The position numbers and the translations under genes were made by a program. This document shows, one piece after another, positions 1 to 9,338 of a stretch of 64,000 bases of DNA (position 1 is the stretch's first letter; each line of letters opens with the position of its first letter). The DNA comes from Deltaproteobacteria bacterium RBG_13_43_22 (lineage in GTDB: Bacteria; Desulfobacterota; RBG-13-43-22). Below the pieces are notes generated by a model. That model saw only the letters and a program-made list of their open reading frames with translations, searched no databases and was not told the DNA's origin. The stretch spans positions 1-64,000 of the forward strand of contig MGQB01000026.1 of the NCBI GenBank assembly GCA_001797675.1, in the 5' to 3' direction.

Positions 1-123
1 CATGTTCCTGGGATCAGGAAGATCCCCTCTTTTTTACTGAATACCCTTTGTACTTCTCCGGTTATTAGGAATAAAGGGTTGCGTGTTACAGGAAGAAGCT
101 AATTGTACCCCGAAAAAAAATAC

Positions 124-513
124 TTACGGGTTGCTTGTTTTTCGCCAGGGATAAAAAATAAGAAGGGCTACAGCTACGACGCCATCCCAGATAATTCCCA
201 TTCCTGCTTGAGAGAAGTCAACGTAATTCTTTGTTACGGCGTATAAACCGGCAACTACACCGGCTATACACCACCATATGGCAAACCTTACCCAACCAAT
301 GTGTTGTATTGGGTTCCGGGCAGCGGATATGATAAAGGCAGAAATTGTGATAAGGGTGAGACCTAACAAAGCACCGATATATAGTAGATAGTCAGGCCCC
401 GGCTCAAAACCAAGCGTCTTGCCCATTTCGTTCATAAAAAAAGTGAACCCCAGTCCAAACAAAATCTCTACCACCCCCAAGACAATCATTGTCACTTTTA
501 ATGCTGTTAACAT
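124..513 (-). CDS. Small four-helix membrane protein, unknown function
   Basis: A 129-residue, strongly hydrophobic protein with about four predicted membrane segments (roughly residues 5-27, 43-64, 74-93 and 103-121). The charged residues lie in short loops and at the C-terminal tail. I do not recognise a family. The start is supported by a GGAGG-type ribosome site about six bases before the ATG. It stands alone: no same-strand partner follows before the window edge, and 468 bases separate it from the next gene. It probably sits in the inner membrane, but no role can be assigned. Confidence 0.7.
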   Translation of the reverse strand: MLTALKVTMIVLGVVEILFGLGFTFFMNEMGKTLGFEPGPDYLLYIGALLGLTLITISAFIISAARNPIQHIGWVRFAIWWCIAGVVAGLYAVTKNYVDFSQAGMGIIWDGVVAVALLIFYPWRKTSNP

Positions 514-981
514 GGCTCAACCTCCGTTAGTAATGAATTTTTTCCCATAGTCGCAATTTTCAGTTTCCTCAAAAGCTCCATTTAAGGTAAAAAAAACCCG
601 CCTCTCGGTCGAGAAACCGGGGCCTCCTAAAATCCTCCATAATTCTCCCTCTTATGGGTATGGTGGTGAAACTGGAAGATGGGGTACTTTATTGTTCTTA
701 ACTTGGATCTAATTATACACTGATTCTTGAAAAGAAAAGAAAGTTTTATCATCGAGGAAGGAACCAGTTCTTAGAGGAGCATCAACAATTATTGTTTGAA
801 ATCTTCAAATTTTCTTATAATAGAGACATGTGGAGTACAGGAAGCTATGCGCACTTGGGGTCAGGAGTGAAATCGTCAACCTCATTGTTTCCCAAGTTGA
901 TAAACGTCCTAATTGGGGTGTCATCTTTTAATTGATATCGCGGCCTTTGGCTATCAAGTGGCCATGGCCTCCTAATCTTTA
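514..981. other. Intergenic region, no gene seen
   Basis: This 468-base stretch lies upstream of the small membrane protein and downstream of the hydrolase. It contains a compact palindrome near 604-615 (TCTCGGTCGAGA) inside a GC-rich patch, which could form a small hairpin in the leader of the membrane protein. The rest is AT-rich, with stop codons in all frames and no convincing gene. Confidence 0.5.
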
Positions 982-1944
982 TTATTTAGCCGGAGAAGGG
1001 GAATTCCGTTTTAACCAATCCAACAGGAAGGCATTCACCTCTTCGGGTTTTTCCTGTTGAATCCAGTGCCCGCATTCCAGCGTAAGGGTCTCCAGATTCG
1101 GAACATATTTCGAAACATCGCCCCCCTTTGGAACAATATCATAGGCCCCGTAGATCATGGCGCAGGGGACATCGATCCGCTGAGTCAGGTTGGAAGACTG
1201 CTCCCAGTTTCGGGTGATGTTCCGATACCAGTTGATCGGCCCGGTAAACCCTCCTTTGCTGAAGGCGGCAACAAAAACCTCCAACTCCTCATCCGACATG
1301 AGGGGTTCCCCCGGGGGATCGGTCAGGTCAAGGAGGTTTATAAGGGACACCTTGAAACTGGGTTTTTCCTTTGATGTTCCTGCAGCTCGATCCCCCTGCT
1401 GTCGGCGACGGAACACGTTATTGAGAAAGCGCTTTGGGTTCCCCGCCAAAGCAGCATCGGCGACACCGGGTTGCCGGTTAAAATGAACGATATAATGTTC
1501 CGGTCCGAAAAACTGCTCCAATAGAGCGACGGGATCACTATCGCCTCGCGGTGAAAAGGGGACACTCATCCCCACCACACCGGCGACCCTGTTCGGGTGC
1601 AGCAGCGGCATGTTCCAGACCACCGGGCCGCCCCAGTCGTGGCCGATAAAAATGGCCTTTTCAAGACCAAGGGCGTCCAATAGACCGGCCATGTCCCCAC
1701 AGAGATGTCGAATATCATAGGCTTCCACCGCCTGGGGTTTGTCGGTCTCGCCGTATCCTCTCTGGTTCGGTGCGATGACCCGGTATCCCGCCTCTGCCAG
1801 GGCGGGCATTTGAAACCTCCAGGAATAGGCGAGTTCCGGAAAGCCATGGGCCAGAATTACCGGAAATCCCTCCCCCTGTTCAAAGACTTCCATGTTGATT
1901 TCATTGGTTTTTATTATTTTTGGATCGGGAAACGCAATAGCCAT
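982..1944 (-). CDS. Alpha/beta hydrolase, epoxide hydrolase-like
   Basis: A 320-residue soluble alpha/beta-hydrolase fold protein. The HGFPE motif (residues 33-37) forms the oxyanion hole as in epoxide hydrolases. The nucleophile elbow GHDWGG carries Asp103, and the C-terminal GHW provides the probable catalytic His293. An Asp nucleophile with HGFP points to epoxide hydrolase or haloalkane dehalogenase rather than a serine esterase. A cap region with an INWYRN tyrosine is present, and tyrosines there polarise the epoxide in this family. The length is normal. It is divergent from the SDR operon that starts at 2305. The substrate is unknown. Confidence 0.85.
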   Translation of the reverse strand: MAIAFPDPKIIKTNEINMEVFEQGEGFPVILAHGFPELAYSWRFQMPALAEAGYRVIAPNQRGYGETDKPQAVEAYDIRHLCGDMAGLLDALGLEKAIFIGHDWGGPVVWNMPLLHPNRVAGVVGMSVPFSPRGDSDPVALLEQFFGPEHYIVHFNRQPGVADAALAGNPKRFLNNVFRRRQQGDRAAGTSKEKPSFKVSLINLLDLTDPPGEPLMSDEELEVFVAAFSKGGFTGPINWYRNITRNWEQSSNLTQRIDVPCAMIYGAYDIVPKGGDVSKYVPNLETLTLECGHWIQQEKPEEVNAFLLDWLKRNSPSPAK

Positions 1945-2304
1945 TTTTTCTCCTCCCAGGGTGTTTCGGGTTAATGAACCTAAGGCAAGAAATTAACATT
2001 CAGGTGTCTGTTGATCAAAATTGGTTGAAAAGAAATACAGTCATATATAGATCATTCGCTTTTAATTTTCAATCAAAAGGAAATAAGTAAACAACTTCGG
2101 GACCAATCAGTAAAAGACTCCCCCAGGTGGATAGAAAACAGCTTGGCCTGAATATTTTTTTGACCGGCCCCTTGGGATGGGTTAATATAGAAACATTAAA
2201 ACGAACCATTTGCTGCTGCTGATGGTTTCGAATTGAACAATAATTGAGTCAACCTTTTAAGATTCGCTTTATGGCCGGATCGGAAAATGACAAAAGGAGG
2301 AATA
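1945..2304. promoter_or_regulatory. Divergent intergenic region
   Basis: About 360 bases between the minus-strand hydrolase and the plus-strand SDR operon. It must hold promoters for both directions. I see AT-rich tracts but no -35/-10 pair good enough to call, and no clear operator palindrome. The only firm signal is the AAAGGAGG ribosome site at about 2292-2299, which sets the SDR start at 2305. Confidence 0.4.
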
Positions 2305-3120
2305 ATGGATAACAAAATGAAGGATCTTTTTTCTATCGAAGGGAAAATTGCCCTCGTCACCGGAGGTTCGAGAGGAATCGGGGAGATGGTCGCGGCTGGC
2401 TTTTTAAGTTACGGCGCCAAAGTCTATATCAGTTCTCGTAAGGCTGAGGTTTGCGAGGCCACCGCTAAACGGCTGGCTGACAGGTACGGAAAGGAATGCC
2501 TTTCTATCCCTGCCGACCTTGCGGGTCTGAAAGGTATAGAGTCGCTTGCCACCGCCTTATCGGAGCGGGAAGGCAAACTTGACATCCTGGTTAATAACGC
2601 CGGGGCCACCTGGGGCGCCCCTTTGGAGGAATTTCCCGAAGTGGGATGGGACAAGGTCATGGACACCAATGTAAAGGCTATCTTTTTCCTAACCCAGAAA
2701 CTTCTGCCGCTGTTACGGAAATCGGCTTCATCCGAAAATCCGGCGCGAGTGATCAATATCGGCTCCATCGACGGCATCAAAACCCCCATGTTTGAAAACT
2801 TTTCTTACGGCCCTTCCAAGGCGGCGGTACACCATTTGACCCGAGTTCTGGCGGCCCACCTGATCAAAGAACATATCATTGTCAACGCTATTGCTCCAGG
2901 ACCCTTTCCGACTTGGATGTTGAGCACCGGGGTCGGGTTTGGCGGAAAAACAGAAGGTGACGGGGTGAACTGGGATATGGTGGGTCAAGGCAACCCGAGC
3001 GGCCGTGTGGGCAGCATGGAAGACATCGCCGGGTTGGCCCTATTCTTAAGTTCCAGAGCGGGGGCTTATGTGGTGGGGCACACCATCCCCTGTGACGGAG
3101 GAATGGTTGCTGTTTCCTGA
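2305..3120 (+). CDS. Short-chain dehydrogenase/reductase (SDR)
   Basis: A 271-residue classical SDR, predicted to be an NAD(P)-dependent alcohol/ketone or 3-hydroxyacyl-CoA oxidoreductase in the cytoplasm. Visible motifs are the TGGSRGIG cofactor loop near the N-terminus, NNAG, a catalytic Ser in IGSIDG and the YGPSK (YxxxK) active site. The in-frame ATG at 2287 is rejected because a strong AAAGGAGG site lies between it and 2305. The enoyl-CoA isomerase-like gene follows after 38 bases, so the two are probably co-transcribed in acyl-CoA catabolism. The exact substrate cannot be read from sequence. Confidence 0.85.
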   Translation: MDNKMKDLFSIEGKIALVTGGSRGIGEMVAAGFLSYGAKVYISSRKAEVCEATAKRLADRYGKECLSIPADLAGLKGIESLATALSEREGKLDILVNNAGATWGAPLEEFPEVGWDKVMDTNVKAIFFLTQKLLPLLRKSASSENPARVINIGSIDGIKTPMFENFSYGPSKAAVHHLTRVLAAHLIKEHIIVNAIAPGPFPTWMLSTGVGFGGKTEGDGVNWDMVGQGNPSGRVGSMEDIAGLALFLSSRAGAYVVGHTIPCDGGMVAVS

Positions 3121-3158
3121 TGGTATCACTTAAACAAACATCGGAGAGGAGATAAGAG

Positions 3159-4001
3159 ATGAAAGTGGAGGACTTCAAAGAAATTCTTTACCAAAAGGAA
3201 GACAACGGCATTGTAACGGTAACCCTGAACATGCCGAAGAGAAAGAATGCTTTGAGCCCCTATACTTTTTACGAGCTTTTCTGGGCCGTGGATGCCATGG
3301 AAAAGGATGACCGCGCCGGAGTCATGATCCTGACCGGGGCCAAGGATCCTGATGTCGATGATCCGGCAAAAGAAGCCTTCAGCAGCGGCGGCTATTTCAA
3401 TCCCGCCTCTTTGGCGGGATTAAGCGAGGAAGTGAAGGCCCAGCTCGATCCCACGGATATTGCCCAGAAAAAATTCACCTTGAAGATGTGGCAATTCGAT
3501 AAACCGGTCATCGCCGCTGTAAACGGGCTGGCTATCGGCGGGGCCTTTACCATGTGCCTGTCCTGTTGCGATCTGGTCTATTGCTCCGAACACGCCTGGG
3601 CTTCCTTGCCCTTTATCGGATTGGGTATTATTCCCGAATTGGCCTCCAGTTATCTGTTGCCGAGACTGATCGGCTTTCAGCGGGCCAAGGAGATCATGTT
3701 TTTTTCCGAACGTATCACTGCCCAGGAGTTATTCAATCTGGGACTGGTAAATAAAGTATTACCCCACGATCAACTGTTGCCCTATGCCCGAGAAAGGGCC
3801 CTTAAACTGATTCCGCCTCAGGGGGCCGGGTATGCGGTCCGAATGGCCAAGCGCGCTCTCCACCAGCCTCTTCTCGCCGCCGTAACAACAGCCCTGGATA
3901 TGGAAAACAAGGGATTGAACGAGGCCTTTACCACGACGGACTTCGTTGAGGCCCTAACGGCCCGGAGTGAAAAACGGACCCCTGTTTTCAAAGGGCGGTA
4001 A
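3159..4001 (+). CDS. Crotonase-family protein, probably enoyl-CoA isomerase
   Basis: A 280-residue crotonase-fold protein acting on acyl-CoA thioesters. The oxyanion-hole segments FSSGG (74-78) and IGGAF (126-130) are present. The two glutamates of true hydratases are absent: the GGGCE position is Thr131 and the QPE position is Phe152. Instead it has IIPELASSYLLPR with Glu160, the arrangement of Delta3,Delta2-enoyl-CoA isomerases of the ECI2/PaaG type. Isomerisation is therefore more likely than hydration. GGAGAGGAG precedes the ATG. It sits 38 bases after the SDR. An insertion around residues 60-75 and 85-105 makes it slightly longer than minimal crotonases. Confidence 0.8.
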   Translation: MKVEDFKEILYQKEDNGIVTVTLNMPKRKNALSPYTFYELFWAVDAMEKDDRAGVMILTGAKDPDVDDPAKEAFSSGGYFNPASLAGLSEEVKAQLDPTDIAQKKFTLKMWQFDKPVIAAVNGLAIGGAFTMCLSCCDLVYCSEHAWASLPFIGLGIIPELASSYLLPRLIGFQRAKEIMFFSERITAQELFNLGLVNKVLPHDQLLPYARERALKLIPPQGAGYAVRMAKRALHQPLLAAVTTALDMENKGLNEAFTTTDFVEALTARSEKRTPVFKGR

Positions 4002-4085
4002 ATTGTAAATAGAGAGGTGGTACTTTGGCATCAAGAATAACCCAATCTTTTTGAAATGATCTTTTTTAAATAAAAGGGAGAAAAG

Positions 4086-5186
4086 ATGAATGTGCTTACC
4101 CGAAGGGAAATGTTGAAGGCGCTTGCGAAGTCCACGGCGGTGTTGGGTCTGTCCGGTATGGTGACCGAGGGACTTGCAGGACTCGGAACCGCCGGTCAGG
4201 GGAATGACCTGATAAAAACGGACAAATCAGGCCGATCGATTGTGACGGTGATCCGGGGCAACGATTTGCGCAAAATGGCCCGTGAATCCCTGGAATCGGT
4301 GGGCGGGGCCAAGGCCTTGGTTCAACCCGGGCAGACGGTTTTCATCAAGCCTAATCTGGTTACCGCCCAAGGAGCGGCTTTTAGGCCGGTGACCAGGAAT
4401 GGGGAGTGCACCAAACCCGAGATCATTATGACCGTTGCCGAAGAGTGCCTCCAGGCCGGGGCGGCCGAGGTGATCATCGGTGAAGGGGCTCATGCCCCGC
4501 GCTTTTCCTGGCAGGTCATAAAAACCATGGATGGTTCGACGAATATGGCGGCAGAAACGGAAAGACTGAATGTGAAATACAAGGGCAAGGTGCGGTTGGT
4601 TTGCCTTAATGCCGAAACTCCCGAGTGGGTGGAAGTCCCTACCCGGACCTCGTTGGGAAAAATCGCTGTCTCCGGTCTGGTGACCAGGGCCGATGTGATT
4701 ATTTCCATCCCGGTACTTAAAACGCATAACTTTGCCGTGGTTTCCCTTTCCCTGAAGAATTTTATCGGTACCATCTCCAGCGATCGTCATGGAGGTTACC
4801 CGGTTCGAAAAGATATCCATCTGGCCGGACTGGAACAATCCTTCATCGATGTTGTGGCCGGGATCAAGCCCCATCTGGCCATAATCGACGGCTCCATCGG
4901 CTGTGAAGGGAATGGGCCGTCGGTGGATCCCTCCCGAGGCAAGGGACGCACGGTGGACATGAAAGAGCGATCCGGTTCCTGGATGCTCTTGGCCAGTAGA
5001 GACCTGGCGGCGGCCGATGCCACGGCAGCGCGCATCATCAGCCATGATGCCCTTAAGGTCAAACAATTCCAATTGGCCGCGGCTCAGGGGTTGGGCCAAA
5101 TCAGGGAAGACCGAATCGAGTTGAAGGGAGGAAAGCTCGATGAACTGCGGATCACCTGGCTCCCCGCTCAGTTACGGACGATATGA
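4086..5186 (+). CDS. Tat-exported DUF362 domain protein
   Basis: A 366-residue protein beginning TRREMLKAL followed by a hydrophobic stretch, which is a twin-arginine export signal. The mature part matches the DUF362 family: IKPNLV, VIIGEGAH, 'VLKTHNFAVVSLSLKNFIGT' and IDG(S)IGCEGNGP segments are recognisable. Family members often accompany Fe-S or CoA-linked enzymes, but the biochemical role is not established. No ferredoxin domain is fused here, unlike many relatives. It lies 84 bases after the isomerase gene with its own AGGGAG site. Tat export suggests cofactor-bound folding before export; the cofactor is unknown. Confidence 0.75.
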   Translation: MNVLTRREMLKALAKSTAVLGLSGMVTEGLAGLGTAGQGNDLIKTDKSGRSIVTVIRGNDLRKMARESLESVGGAKALVQPGQTVFIKPNLVTAQGAAFRPVTRNGECTKPEIIMTVAEECLQAGAAEVIIGEGAHAPRFSWQVIKTMDGSTNMAAETERLNVKYKGKVRLVCLNAETPEWVEVPTRTSLGKIAVSGLVTRADVIISIPVLKTHNFAVVSLSLKNFIGTISSDRHGGYPVRKDIHLAGLEQSFIDVVAGIKPHLAIIDGSIGCEGNGPSVDPSRGKGRTVDMKERSGSWMLLASRDLAAADATAARIISHDALKVKQFQLAAAQGLGQIREDRIELKGGKLDELRITWLPAQLRTI

Positions 5187-5403
5187 AAATTAGTGGAGAA
5201 CGATAAGAAAATTCCGCTTAACCTGATTCTGACACTACTTTTTTAAAAGGGTCAATTCTTTTGATCAGATGAAGTGACTTTTGGCACCGGCTTTAATATA
5301 ATTAAAATAAGCCTTTATCAGTAATAAGGAATCAATATTCGCTAAATTTTTATGCCACTTCGAGGTAAGGAGTGGAGCCGCACAAGGAGGAGTAACCCTG
5401 ATT

Positions 5404-6837
5404 ATGAACATTAGTGAGCAACTGCGCCCAATTTTTGCACCAAGGTCGGTAGCTGTAATCGGTGCTTCCGGTGTTCCTTTCAAATGGGGTAATGATGTCA
5501 TCCTGTCGATGCAAACAGCCGGCTACCAGGGGACTATCTACCCGATAAATCCCAGGGAAGAAAAAATACTTGGTCTGCCGGTATACCGCACTGTCCTTGA
5601 TGTTCCGGACCCGATTGACCTGGCGGTAGTCTCTATTCGAGCTGAACAGGTACCACAGGCCATGCGGGAATGCATTCAAAAAGGTATAAAGGGAGCTGTC
5701 CTGATAACGGCTGGATTTGCTGAGACCGGCAGCCGTGGGCAGGCCCTTCAGGAAGAGGTCACCAGAATTGCACGGCAGGGGGGCATACGTTTTGTTGGAC
5801 CAAACTGCATGGGTATTTATAGCGCTGCTGCCAACCTTAACCTGTCCCTTCCCGGTGAAGTTCCAAAGGGTTCTATCGGCTTTATATCACAGAGCGGCAC
5901 TTTTGGCGGTATTTTCGCCCGAGCGGCGGCCAGCAGAGGCTGTGGGCTAAGCAGTTTCATCAGTGCCGGGAATCAGGCCGACCTGGACGCAGCTGATTAC
6001 CTGGAGTATCTGGCTAATGACCCTGAAACAAAGGTTGTGGTTATGTATGTTGAGGGCTTGCGTGACGGCAAAAAACTGTTTAACGCAGGTAGAAAAATAG
6101 CCGGACAGAAGCCGGTTATTATCTACAAAGCGGGTAAAAACCAGTCTATTGCCAGGGTGACACTGTCACACACCGCTTCGATAGCGGGTGAAGACAGGGT
6201 TTTTGATGCCATGTGCCGGCAGGCAGGTTTTATCCGGGTTGATGAATTGCTCAGTCTCCTCGATGCGGCGGCGATTCTCACCAGACAGCCCTTACCTGGA
6301 GGCAATAGGATGGGTATTCTCGGTACCGGCGGGTTGTGCGTGGTACTTGCAGATACCTGTGTCTCGATGGGCATGGAGGTTCCTGAGCTGAAGGAGGAAC
6401 ACGTAAAGTTCATCGTGTCGGACCTGGAGTTTCCTCCCCATGCGCCTGCTCCAAGGAACCCGGTAGACTTTGCCGGGTCAAACCGCACCGCTCTTCAAGA
6501 AGCGGGTGTTCTGAACAAGATGGCTCAACTTGACTATATAGATGGGCTTATCTGCAATACGCCGATTACGTGGGCGGATTTCTCCGGGTCGTCCGCGGTT
6601 GAGCAGGAAAAGCTTTTGATCCGGGCAGCCGAATTACTCACGGCTATACCGCAGAAACTGGGGAAACCTGTGGTCACCGTGGGTCTTAACGGTATTGCTT
6701 TCTCCAATGAACTGATTGTAAAAGCGATGGACGCTGCCGGCATTACTTCTTATAACACGCCTGAGGCTGCGGCCAGAGCCATGGCTACCCTGGTCCAGTA
6801 TGCCGAAATTAAGAGAAGATTCGCAAAGGCTTCCTGA
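5404..6837 (+). CDS. NDP-forming acyl-CoA synthetase, alpha-type half
   Basis: A 477-residue protein with a CoA-binding Rossmann domain (about residues 10-135, with VAVIGAS and PNCMGIY) followed by the succinyl-CoA ligase-like alpha domains. The SHTASIAG motif carries His256, matching the phosphohistidine of ADP-forming acetyl-CoA synthetases. These enzymes interconvert acyl-CoA, NDP and phosphate with acid, CoA and NTP. The ATP-grasp beta half, needed for catalysis, is neither fused nor encoded next door: the following gene is a convergent sirtuin. AAGGAGGAG precedes the start. It may pair with a beta subunit elsewhere. Confidence 0.85.
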   Translation: MNISEQLRPIFAPRSVAVIGASGVPFKWGNDVILSMQTAGYQGTIYPINPREEKILGLPVYRTVLDVPDPIDLAVVSIRAEQVPQAMRECIQKGIKGAVLITAGFAETGSRGQALQEEVTRIARQGGIRFVGPNCMGIYSAAANLNLSLPGEVPKGSIGFISQSGTFGGIFARAAASRGCGLSSFISAGNQADLDAADYLEYLANDPETKVVVMYVEGLRDGKKLFNAGRKIAGQKPVIIYKAGKNQSIARVTLSHTASIAGEDRVFDAMCRQAGFIRVDELLSLLDAAAILTRQPLPGGNRMGILGTGGLCVVLADTCVSMGMEVPELKEEHVKFIVSDLEFPPHAPAPRNPVDFAGSNRTALQEAGVLNKMAQLDYIDGLICNTPITWADFSGSSAVEQEKLLIRAAELLTAIPQKLGKPVVTVGLNGIAFSNELIVKAMDAAGITSYNTPEAAARAMATLVQYAEIKRRFAKAS

Positions 6838-6932
6838 TTTCTATCGCACCTTTTTAAAAAGCCGGGAAAACATCTAATTCGACTCCCCTTCCCCCATAAA
6901 TGAGCGCTGTCACTATTTTTACGGTCGTGAAG

Positions 6933-7721
6933 TTACCTCAATTTTTTTATTTCTTCGACGATTTTCGGTAAGATTTCCCCGGTTTTGCCCTGGATGAGGT
7001 AGTTGGAAATACCCTCCTGCGTAAGTGGCGTCGGTTCGGCGTTTACTTCAATAATGACGGCCTTTCCCCTATGCCTGGCCAACCGCGGCAGACTGGCAAA
7101 CGGATACACAACCGCGGAAGTCCCGCAAATAAGCATCAGATCGCATTTTTCTGCTTCTTCCATGCTTCTCTGGGCCACGTAAGACGGGATCGGTTCTCCA
7201 AAAGCCACCCCATCACTCTTGATAACGCCATCACACTTGGGACATCTGGGAGGAAGCCTGTCTTCATTCAACAGGGCCGTTAAATCGAATTGATCCCGGG
7301 GAAATCGCGCCGAACAGGATATGCATCTTAATTTCAATGAATTACCATGATACTCCAACAGATTTCGATTCCCTGCTTTTTCATGAAGCGCATCGACGTT
7401 TTGGGTGATGACGCACTTTAAAACACCCAGTGTTTCAAGCTCCGCCAGAGCATAATGTCCTTTATTCGGTTTGGACGCTTCCAAGTTCCCCAACACACTC
7501 GGAGTCGTCAACCTCTCTTTCCAATATTCCTTGGGGTCTTCAAGAAATTTCTCATAGCTCCGATAGGCCCTGCGCTCCCTCTCAGGATTTTTTGTCCAAA
7601 CACCTGATGGCCCCCTGAAGTCCGGTATCCCGGATTCCGTTGACATCCCGGCACCTGTCAGGGCGATGGCATACGTGGAATCGGCCAAATCCCTGGCAGC
7701 TTTTTTGATCGCGTCTTCCAT
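6933..7721 (-). CDS. Sir2-family NAD-dependent protein deacylase
   Basis: A 262-residue sirtuin. It has the GAGMSTESGIPDFRG NAD loop (residues 23-37), TQNVD (106-110) and the catalytic His125 in LLEYHG. A zinc site is formed by Cys133, Cys136, Cys160 and Cys163. These enzymes remove acetyl or other acyl groups from lysines using NAD+. A known bacterial target is the C-terminal lysine of AMP-forming acyl-CoA synthetases, and one such enzyme is encoded at 31952. The gene is the last of a minus-strand set after two MaoC genes, 73 bases from the nearer one, with a strong AAGGAGGGGAGG site. Confidence 0.92.
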   Translation of the reverse strand: MEDAIKKAARDLADSTYAIALTGAGMSTESGIPDFRGPSGVWTKNPERERRAYRSYEKFLEDPKEYWKERLTTPSVLGNLEASKPNKGHYALAELETLGVLKCVITQNVDALHEKAGNRNLLEYHGNSLKLRCISCSARFPRDQFDLTALLNEDRLPPRCPKCDGVIKSDGVAFGEPIPSYVAQRSMEEAEKCDLMLICGTSAVVYPFASLPRLARHRGKAVIIEVNAEPTPLTQEGISNYLIQGKTGEILPKIVEEIKKLR

Positions 7722-7794
7722 TTTTACCTCCCCTCCTTTGTCCCCAGATTCCTGACCACAAAACTAAAAGCAAAGATCAGTTAAAAAAGAGATA

Positions 7795-8235
7795 TCATTG
7801 AGGTATAATCACCTGTGCTTTCCCAACAGCTACTTTATCTCCATTCTGATCAGTGGCCCACAATTCAACAGCCACAAAATCTTTTCCTTTCTTCACGGGG
7901 TGGAGTTCGGACACTTCACCGCCATAGGTACAGGTTGAATCTACCGGTACGGGCTTAATCAGTTTGGCCTCGAATGTCTTCAGAGTTCCGCCGGAAGAAT
8001 AGGCCCAGTTCGTAATAACCTTGGCTAAGAGGGAAAGCGTCATTTGTCCATGCTGCACGGTTTCAGGAATACCAAACACCTGTGATTTCCGGCACCATTC
8101 AGGCGAACAATGAACCGGATTCATATCGAGCGAAGCTACCGCAAAGTGCCAAATATCTTCCTGACTCAAATGCTGTTGGACCGCAGGTAATTTGTCCCCG
8201 CATTTTATGGATTCAAAGGTCAGTTTGTTTTCCAT
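7795..8235 (-). CDS. MaoC-like hydratase subunit
   Basis: A 146-residue single hot-dog domain of the MaoC family. The 'ASLDMNPVHCSPEWC' segment carries the Asp/Asn/His set typical of (R)-specific enoyl-CoA hydratases, followed by a conserved HGQMT. Such half-size MaoC proteins usually pair with a FAS1-type half that lacks or modifies the active site. That partner is encoded immediately upstream (8287-8865), 51 bases away. The predicted reaction is hydration/dehydration of an enoyl-CoA. A second pair occurs at 40959-41918. Confidence 0.82.
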   Translation of the reverse strand: MENKLTFESIKCGDKLPAVQQHLSQEDIWHFAVASLDMNPVHCSPEWCRKSQVFGIPETVQHGQMTLSLLAKVITNWAYSSGGTLKTFEAKLIKPVPVDSTCTYGGEVSELHPVKKGKDFVAVELWATDQNGDKVAVGKAQVIIPQ

Positions 8236-8286
8236 TTTTTTGATCCTTTCGGAATGATTGAGTTTTGCAGAAAATCCCCTTATAGC

Positions 8287-8865
8287 TCATGCTTCCAGGG
8301 CATGCTCTCCCTTTAAAAACCTCAGGACGTCGGCCTTGGTCCTGGGCAAAATTAAAGTACTATAGTATCTCATTTTAAGTTTTCCATATTGATCATAGAT
8401 CCGGGACAAGGCTCTCATATAATATTTCCCTCTCTTGATCCATTTATCATAGCTGGTCAATTTAAGGGTCAGTATATCTCCCACCCTTATGGGGTCATAA
8501 TACTCAATGATTTGTCCCGGGTTTCTGGCTCCTGGGGTTCTATTCCAACTGCCATGTCCCCCCTGTAAAAGGAAAAATCTGATCTGAGTAACAAAGAGAG
8601 GATGGGCCACGATCCCGTCATGGCCGCATTGTTTGGCATATTCCTCATCATAAAAAATTGGATTATCGTCAGGGACCGCAGCGGCAAAGGCCTTCAGGTC
8701 TTCGGCTTTCACTTCAAATTTGGTGGGTATTTCACTCTCCTCTCCAATTTGTATCTCATCCCAGAACTCATAACTATCGATTTGTTTTGGATCGAGAAAA
8801 TCAGAGGTAAAATCTTTCTGTTTTTGTGTTGTGTAATATTTAGCCATTTCTTCCATGTAATCCAT
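8287..8865 (-). CDS. FAS1-type MaoC dehydratase N-terminal-like protein
   Basis: A 192-residue hot-dog protein resembling the N-terminal (FAS1-type) dehydratase domain. It has the 'FAAAVPDDNPIFYDEEYAK' segment and an AHPLF turn in place of the AHG of active halves. This suggests the substrate-binding half of a heterodimeric hydratase with the MaoC gene downstream. A longer frame reaches 8934, but AAGGAGAGG directly precedes the ATG at 8865, so that start is preferred. It is the first gene of a probable operon: FAS1-type half, MaoC half, sirtuin. Confidence 0.8.
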   Translation of the reverse strand: MDYMEEMAKYYTTQKQKDFTSDFLDPKQIDSYEFWDEIQIGEESEIPTKFEVKAEDLKAFAAAVPDDNPIFYDEEYAKQCGHDGIVAHPLFVTQIRFFLLQGGHGSWNRTPGARNPGQIIEYYDPIRVGDILTLKLTSYDKWIKRGKYYMRALSRIYDQYGKLKMRYYSTLILPRTKADVLRFLKGEHALEA

Positions 8866-9338
8866 ACGCCTCTCCTTTTCAAAAATTGGTTTTGATGAAA
8901 ACGTAAAAAGTCCGTTGTGCAATTTTCCGGGCATTCGGGCACCACAGTCTCGTTGCTTTCTGTTTAAACTCTCGGCTAAACACCTTCCTCTTCTTCTTCA
9001 GACACTCATTTCGGCTCTATTGTACCATTTTTCAAACGTCTATCAAACTAGGGGAGGTTCGTCCCCCATTTCTTACTCCTCTCCAACTGTATCTTATTCT
9101 AACGATAAAAATATTTTTAACAAGAGGACAAATGGGGATTTCGAAGGGTTTTGCAGGGAACGAAATATCGATTGGCGTGTGGCATTAATGTTGCGCTTAA
9201 AAACTTCTTTTTAAGGGTAAAAAGGCCAGTTTAAGCGCTTTTTTACCCCGCATTTATCAAACAATTTCCTCTGAACTCAATCCCTTCGTTTGGTCCGACC
9301 ACTTACCACTATTATGGGCCTGATTGGGTTCTATTCTT
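8866..9338. other. Intergenic region with hairpin
   Basis: About 470 bases without a convincing gene. The notable feature is an inverted repeat of GCGCTTAAA (near 9194) and TTTAAGCGC (ending near 9239), followed on the plus strand by a short T run. It is terminator-like, but no plus-strand gene precedes it. The internal AAGGGTAAAAAGGCC resembles part of the segment near 18020-18050. Confidence 0.45.

Noticed and set aside
4227-5099. Long minus-strand open frame of 290 codons
   Set aside because: It is opposite the DUF362 gene, which has a Tat signal and conserved motifs. The frame's His/Gly/Arg-rich translation has no domain and is a shadow.
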